Below are positions 57,401 to 64,000 of a DNA stretch of 64,000 nt, one piece after another. Location: NCBI GenBank assembly GCA_001695595.3, contig MBPM02000009.1, positions 1,581,786 to 1,645,785 on the forward strand, given 5' to 3'. The notes under the pieces were generated by a model that was not told where the DNA came from, searched no databases, and worked only from the letters and a program-made list of their open reading frames with translations. A program made the position numbers and the translations under genes. The stretch is from Plasmopara viticola. Lineage: Eukaryota; Oomycota; Peronosporomycetes; Peronosporales; Peronosporaceae. Each line of letters opens with the position of its first letter. The stretch's first letter is position 1.

Positions 57401-58092
57401 AGCCAACGGACCAAGATTTAGGAATAAACGACGAGAACATAAAAAAAACTTCATAAACCTCCTTTCACGAAGCTTAGACCTTCTCCCCTGTCGGGGTTCA
57501 ACGTGAGATTGAAGCCTCAAAAAGCTTACGAGAGCCGATAAATTACACTGTTGTGGGCCTGAATACTCGGATTGTACCATAGCGTCACACAAATGGAGAG
57601 ATACAGAACAAGTTGAAAGATGGTCTTGACGAGGTATCAAAGAAGGATTGTTGACGGTGCCGCTAGTTCAAGCAGGACCCACGTTTCGGCAGAGTCCTAG
57701 AAAACTCAGTCAAGGTAATTACGAGGAAAATTTGATTAACTAGAGAGCTTATTTACCCTCCTCTGTCTTCATTGATGATATAAGGACTGTGGATCGTGGT
57801 GCAAGCCAAGATTCATTTTCAAAAATTAGAAGTAAAATCGAAGATCCCTCATCAAATATTGCTCCACTGACGCTCAAGACTGCCTAAATTACGCGAAAAG
57901 CATCGCGCGTGAGGTTGAAAGCCGTAGCAGACTTGTAAAACTTTTAAAAAAGTACTTCGACATGGTCAGACGTCAGGCTATAAAGCGAAAACCGCCATAA
58001 CAGGTCGAGGCATTGTTAAATACAAGTTGGCCGGTGAAGATTTTGCGTCCATAAATTTGCGAAGTATTGACAGGACCCGTTCTTTTTATAAG
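54474..58092 (+). repeat. Repeat module B, copy 3
   Basis: Direct repeat of 34097-37723 with scattered substitutions. It contains an empty site for the short LINE near 54910-54925. Confidence 0.85.
55935..56290 (+). pseudogene. Captured WD40 (CAF-1B-like) gene fragment, copy 3
   Basis: 92-codon frame (55935-56213) with TPGIRLHCGPTGLNEAILSS and GKPLLTTGGADKEIKLWSVG. It is open through the first WD repeat, then stops at the same place as the others, before the frameshifted start of the second repeat. Confidence 0.68.
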
Positions 58093-61000
58093 AACAAAGG
58101 TCATTGCGAAGGCTTTGTTGCGATAAACGAAAGCTGAGACCGTGACAAGCCTCTTTTACATGCATCATATCATTCAATTTGATCTATAAATCATGCGCTT
58201 TACGCCCTTGAAGCTATACAGGCATTAGTAGGATGGTCGAAGATTGTGATTGTGTCGACAAACAAAAGTCGGGTGATTTGATCTGGTCCAACTACTTGGT
58301 GATGGCAAGCCAATTATTGGATTGGGACATAGGAAGAATGAAGAATTGTGCGACTATAAATATATACCAGCATTTACTTGTTTTACACCGGAATCTGTCC
58401 TTTTCAAGCTCCGGTTCGAATCTAATCTGTCTCTTTCTAGCTCCGATTCGATGATGTCTTGACCAGAAAACTTCTCGAGTTCACTGTCTTAATCGCATTT
58501 ACAATACTTGCACAAGGTGTGTTACAAGCGTTTTTGTACATTCTACTGCTTATAAGCTGATAAAAAAGTAATTGCTCATTCTATGTATTACGTTCTATAT
58601 ATACCCTAATTACGCTATCGTTGATTCTACTCATCTCTAAACGTAGTGAGCGGCGAATACAATGTGTACATGTAGGCTGTAGCACTGATCATGTAATTCC
58701 AAATTCGATATATGTTAGATTGCAAATTTTAACCAAATCTGCGATATTTGTTAATTAAATATATGTCAAATGCACTTTAATAGCGAATGTATGCTCAAAT
58801 CCTAGTTTGATAAAATTGTTTATCTCGCTTGGAGTCAACTGCATCTGATAAACTACGAGTAGAGACCGCTTTCAGAATGAGTTTCAATTTCACGATGAGG
58901 AATATATCATAGCATCAAATATTTAACGAAGCATCTAATATTTTATCGCTGGCAAAGAAATCTTAAAAACATTTCCATAAAAATTTGGCATGACTCTATC
59001 TTAAGATATATATATAAACCTCTAAGACCTAAGCCTTATGATCGTATCACTTCAATTCTGTAATGAAACAAAAAGTTTTTCAAAACTATATTAATATATC
59101 ATCAACAGAGGCCCCAAATCTTAAATCGTGGTACATGCATTCGTTCAGCAACTTGCAAGCATATGTGATGTAAATAAGTCGCGCTCGCGGAGGTGTTTAT
59201 AAGCGCTCATCAATTTGAGCATCTGAACGCACTTAAGCTCCTCGGGAAGGACACCTTTACCCTTTCACCAAAAAAAAGAGCATTTGGACGTATGGTACTC
59301 AATTTGCGAAGTAATTGCTGTATGTAGCACAAATGGTCCCGCCTCTAGCTCTTCGTTGCCCCAATCTCAAGCAAGAGAGAATGTCATGCTTTACTTACTT
59401 TAATACCGACTAAAAGGGTCAATAAGCCGCTGCTCGATACTCAAATCCATTGTTCGCTGGCAATGACAGTGGTGCAAACGAACCACAGAGAAGATCTTGT
59501 GCGTAGCAAACTATTGACAGACTGCCAGTTATGATATCGCTGTTTAACACCCGATATTAAAAAGCGGTTTCAACAGTACCACAAGATGCGCATATCGCAA
59601 ACCATTCGATGCCTGTAGTGATTCGCTGTAGGTGATTATCGTGCCCGGTCCTCAAGCTGCTCACAGCAAATTAAGCGACACCTCTTAGTCTCAATACTAC
59701 TTCCGTAAACTATGGGTTGCGTGCAGCTTTTAATATGATCGAATTTTATGTCAAACAAGCTGGCTGGAACGACATTCTTCCGGAAGATTAGTATAAAGTC
59801 GTAAAACTCTCTCTGTCGTAACACAAACTACACGCCTTTCATCGTACCGTACAGCGTATGGTCTATACCGACCGGCCAATGTATGTTTGGACAGGAAGCG
59901 TAGGACAAAAAACACAGCTTAGCTTTCTACCACGTCAGCGATTAATCATACAGTCTTTTTTGTATCATCCATCATATGGATTGTAACTTAGCACTATCGA
60001 CGTCTTACACACCACACGTCCGACAAACGTGTGGCTAGGTTGCTTCTCGATAAAAAGCAGAGCTTGCGATTGCAAATTGACTATGATGAGCGACACATGC
60101 CATCAATTATAGTATACAAATTTCGACATTAGCAATGAGTTACACAAGTCGTTGCGAGCATTACTTTGCGTAGTGACAGAATGGCAAGCGCCAGTGTGAT
60201 GATAAGTTGTACAAAAAAAATTAAGTTTTACGTATGGTGCAAGACTCGAACGACAAATGGTTCAAGTGCGTTATGCTTGGCCATTGAGCGGAGGCTTATC
60301 GAGTAACTTCGTTTCGTTGAAAGCTTTACCACCATAGCGAAAATATGTTAAGTCCAGAAGGGAGAAAGCAAGTCCTTGCTTAAAAGCTAGCTTGAAAACA
60401 TTTTATTTAAATGACTGCGATACTAAGGCGCAATGTTCACCAAGCTTTACTGACATGAATGCTAATAAAAGAGCAAATATACTTAATCATTGACAGTGCT
60501 ACAACGCATGCTATTCTGATGCAGAAACGGTTTTGTTGATTTTAACAAAACTACAGATTTTGGCAACGTCATAGCCATCAAAAGTACTAGCTCGGCTGCT
60601 CGAGGATGTTGTCGTGCTTGAATTTCACCGACAAAACGAAGGACTGCTAGTTCCAAAAGAAGCAATTATGCAGCAACGTTGAACCGAAACTTGCTTAAAG
60701 AAACATATTTCACTAAGATTTTGCTCAAACGCAGCTGCACTGATCTGGTGCAATCAGTGCATGAATGAATTCGCTCCATTTTACTGAGTGGTGGATGTAG
60801 ACGGGAGCAAGCTTGACCATCACACGCACGACGAGGTACCGGTCGACAGGATAGATGTCTGACGAAAGAAAAGTGGTACAGCTATGCGAACATTCGCAGA
60901 AATAGGCTTTGCTTTCGCATAGGGATAAAAGCGAACGGAGATGCGTGTAATCACTTTACTTACCGTTTAAAAAAGGAAGAAGAATGTATGGTCATCAAAT

Positions 61001-62157
61001 GCGGTCTCTACTGCACGCATTTAACGGATGTGGATGATGCGTTGCTCTACACAAACCAAATGGATGAAGATGCAAGAGCAAGTGTTGCCATTGTCACGAT
61101 CGACTTGGACATTTCAAGCCTGGATAGCTTATTAGGGAAAATCATCCCTGGCATTTGACATACCAAGAAAGATGAAATGTTTTGTAAGACACGTTCCAAT
61201 CTAAGATATTGCTTTTCGATCAAGACATTAAGACCGTTTAACAGACTTAAAAATGCTGTGTTTGGGTCGAATTTTCTATCGTTAAGCTTCTTTAGCTACA
61301 TCAATCTAGATGTATAATTTCTCACGGTATACAAACGTACATCTTCTTACCTTACAACGGCCAAATTGTCGATCAGTATTGTCAACATCATGACACAGTA
61401 TTCTGATGATTTGATCACGACTTTACGCGTGGATGACGCCGCTGAAACTCGAGCTTAATTCGTGCCTTTTCAACAAAAAGTTAAAAGCGTCGGCTTCATA
61501 TGCACACGACTCAAAAGCATCATATTGGTACAAATGATAGCAATCCAGCTTAAGCTTTATATGATATGATCTTATTCCTCTTCATTTACGGTTGAAATAG
61601 AGCCCTCTATGAGGCTTACACTTAGCTTTATACTATCGTCATAGGGAGAAGCATGTATGATGCATTCTTCGACTTCAGCATATTGCGCAAAATGCCCCAG
61701 ACATCTATTTTACAAATGAATGGGTGACAGGAATCAAGATAACGAAGCATTCAATTATCTGCTTAAGTTTTAGCCAGCCCCTCGCCTTCGTGACAAACAA
61801 TCACGCAGATCGAAAAGCGTGATAGACCTAGGGGGTCCTGCAACACCTTATCTGCAGCGGAACGTTCCGCACCAGGTGCAGGACGTCTTGCACTGGCTTA
61901 TTGAGTAGTCATAACTAATAAACGATTTACTTGTTCCAAGCACACCACATGTTCTAACCATGTACGATAGTAACAGTAACGCGAAGTAGCTTGTGGATTA
62001 TGCACTCTAATACTTAAATAATATGTATTAGTAGGATCACAACCAACACGTGATTTTTTCCTTTGTTTGGCTTAAAGTTGTCTTTAAAACTTCAGGTTCT
62101 CGATCCACAACAACGGAAGCATGTGAAAAAAGTTTGCCGGGTGTCATGTTCATCGAG
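58093..62157 (+). repeat. Repeat module A, copy 4
   Basis: Direct repeat of 29540-33569. It retains the 370 bp missing from copy 2 (59740-60115) and lacks the hairpin of copy 1. Confidence 0.85.
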
Positions 62158-62688
62158 CGTCACAACTTCCGTGCCGCTTCTATCCAACCACACGTTATAC
62201 AATGAGATCGACCCAGCAAACGAACACTTACATCACCGTCCACGATAATGTGATTAAAGTCGCTATGGCGAACTTTTGCAAATGTTCATATTGCCAGGAA
62301 ATAGCAATTTCATCTTTTCTCCCAGTGTGAACCCTTCTGACGTGAAGTCATCGAAGTTATAATCTTCCGACACCCATCCTTGGGTGACCTTCTTGTTCTG
62401 ACCAACTGAGCTTGATGGTACTAACAGCGCCTAAAGGAAAGTAGTATTGACCCGCTTGGAAAACGAAGTGCCTTTACATCCAACTCGCCAAATGTTGTGC
62501 GCACATTAAACCGCGACGCATTTGGAGCGTAGATTGTACTTGTGCTTGTCCTCCAATGTGCTTAAACTAATCCACATCCAAGTACATCCCATTGCTTTTG
62601 GTCAAGCTGTCACAAGCAGCTGCGTCTAGATCGTTGGATTAAATTTTTTTAATTTAGATTGATCTTGCTTGTCGACAAGAAACGCAAT
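62158..62688 (-). repeat. Module L, copy 6: flipped spacer of the right-hand palindrome
   Basis: Between module A (+) and module A (-) as at 41281-41812, but in the reverse orientation relative to those arms: here CATCGAGCG is followed by TCACAACTTCCGTGCC. Confidence 0.85.
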
Positions 62689-62696
62689 TTCGAGAT

Positions 62697-64000
62697 CGCT
62701 CGGTGAACATGACACCCGGCATGCTTTTTGCACTTGCTTCCGTTGTTGTAAATCAAGGACCAGAAATCCTTTAAAAACAACTTTAAGCCGAACAAAGGTA
62801 AAAATCGTGTTGGTTGTGATCCTACTGATATATGTTATTTAAGTATTAGAGTGCATAAACCACAAGCTACTTCGCGTTACTGTTACTATCGTACATGGTT
62901 AGAACATGAGGTATGCTTGGAACAAGTAAATTGTTTATTAGTTATGACTACTCAGTAAGCCAGTGCAAGACGTCCTGCACCTGGTGCGGAACGTTCCGCT
63001 GCAGATAAGGTGTTGCAGGACCCCCTAGGTCTATCACGCTTTTCGATCTGCGTGATTGTTTGTCACGAAGGCGAGGAGCTGGCTAAAACTTAAGCAGATA
63101 ATTGAATGCTTCATTATCTTGATTCCTGTCACCCATTCATTTGTGAAATAGATGTCTGGGGCATTTTGCGCAATATGCTGAAGTCGAAGAATGCATCATA
63201 CATGCTTCTCCCTATGACGATAGTATAAAGCTAAGTGTAAGCCTCATAGAGGGCTCTATTTCAACCGTAAATGAAGAGGAATAAGATCATATCATATAAA
63301 GCTTAAGCTGGATTGCTATCATTTGTACCAATTTGATGCTTTTGAGTCGTGTGCATATGAACCGGACGCTTTTAACTTCTTGTTGAAAAGGCACGAATTA
63401 AGCTCGAGTTTAAGCGGCGTCATCCACGCGTACAGTCGTGATCAAATCATCAGAATACTTTTTCTTGATGTTGACAATACTGATCGACAATTTGGCCGTT
63501 GTAAGGTAAGAAGATGTACGTTTGTATACCGTGAGAGATTATACATCTAGATTGATGTAGCTAAAGAAACTTAACGATAGAAAATTCGACCCAAACACAG
63601 CACTTTCAAGTCTGCTAAACGGTCTTAATGTCTTGATCGAAAAGCAATATCTTAGATTGGAACATGTCTTACAAAACATTTCATCTTTCTTGGTATGTCA
63701 ATTGTCAGGGATGAATTTTCCTAATAAGCCATCCAGGCTTGAAATGTCCAAGCCGATCGTGATAAAGGCAACAATTTCTCTTTCACCCATATCCATTCAG
63801 TTTGTGTAGAGCAATGCATCATCCACAGCCGTTATATGCGTGCAGTAGAGACCGCAATTGATGACCATACATTCTTCTACCTTTGTTAAAAGGCAAATAA
63901 AGTGATTGCACGCATCTCCGTTCGCTTTTATCCCTATGCGAAAGCAAAGCCTATTTCTGCGAATGTTCGCATAGCTGTACTACTTTTCTTTCGTCAGACA
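62697..64000 (-). repeat. Repeat module A, copy 5, running off the window
   Basis: Reverse complement of the right end of module A, starting CGGTGAACATGACACCCGGC. It continues past the window end. Confidence 0.85.
63323..63550 (+). pseudogene. Relic ORF of module A, copy 5
   Basis: 75 codons, nearly identical to 40433-40660 on the opposite strand. The differences visible are mostly amino-acid changing (Y/F, A/P, F/L), which argues against selection on a protein. Confidence 0.3.

Noticed and set aside
29540..64000. CRISPR-like or satellite array
   Set aside because: The repeats are multi-kilobase, in both orientations, and have no regular short spacer pattern.
29540..64000. Whole right half being an assembly artefact of mirrored contigs
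   Set aside because: Copies differ by private indels (370-bp deletion, LINE insertion, hairpins) and many substitutions, so they are distinct sequences; read-level support still cannot be seen from here.
1..64000. tRNA or rRNA genes
   Set aside because: No cloverleaf with A and B box motifs or rRNA core sequence was recognised on reading either strand.

Overview
The window looks like nuclear DNA of an oomycete, probably a Phytophthora or downy-mildew relative. The support is long intronless genes with oomycete-style architecture, short intergenic gaps in the gene block, and a much larger fraction of decayed Ty3/gypsy, Ty1/copia and LINE elements. Species-level placement is inference. Only three genes look intact and confident; most of the window is repeat.

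Layout. (1) 1-3.8 kb: decayed Ty3/gypsy chromovirus pol (RNase H, integrase, chromodomain), then featureless DNA. (2) 3.8-5.0 kb: internally deleted LINE with a 12-bp target-site duplication. (3) 5.2-13.1 kb: the gene block. It holds a gag-like CCHC zinc-knuckle protein without pol (+), a WW/PDZ-like/coiled-coil/PH scaffold protein (+), and convergent to it an ABC half-transporter with an N-terminal voltage-sensor-like four-helix region (-). (4) 13.1-19.5 kb: AT-rich DNA with no confident gene, apart from a GC-richer island at 17.5-18.6 kb with small overlapping unrecognised ORFs. (5) 19.5-29.5 kb: two near-identical copia elements head to head as a 4.1-kb inverted repeat. Both share the same disabling lesions, so an already dead element was duplicated as a segment.

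(6) 29.5-64 kb: a cluster built from a few modules, here called A (about 4 kb), L (0.53 kb), B (about 3.6 kb) and Y (about 0.7 kb). The order is A L B A L A' B' L' Y' (b' L' Y') loop Y L B A L' A', where a prime means minus orientation. This creates a palindrome of about 16.7 kb, a second of about 4.2 kb, and a third running off the right end. B carries a captured fragment of a WD40 gene resembling the N-terminus of chromatin assembly factor CAF-1 subunit B (three copies). L carries an unidentified protein-like fragment. Y carries a Tyr/His/Asp-rich reading frame. The L spacer lies in opposite orientation in two of the palindromes, as recombination between inverted arms would produce. No transposase or integrase could be recognised in A or B.

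The three intact genes do not form an evident pathway. The right half is best read as a record of inverted and tandem duplication, template switching and gene-fragment capture. All family assignments are by eye from translated motifs; no database search was possible.
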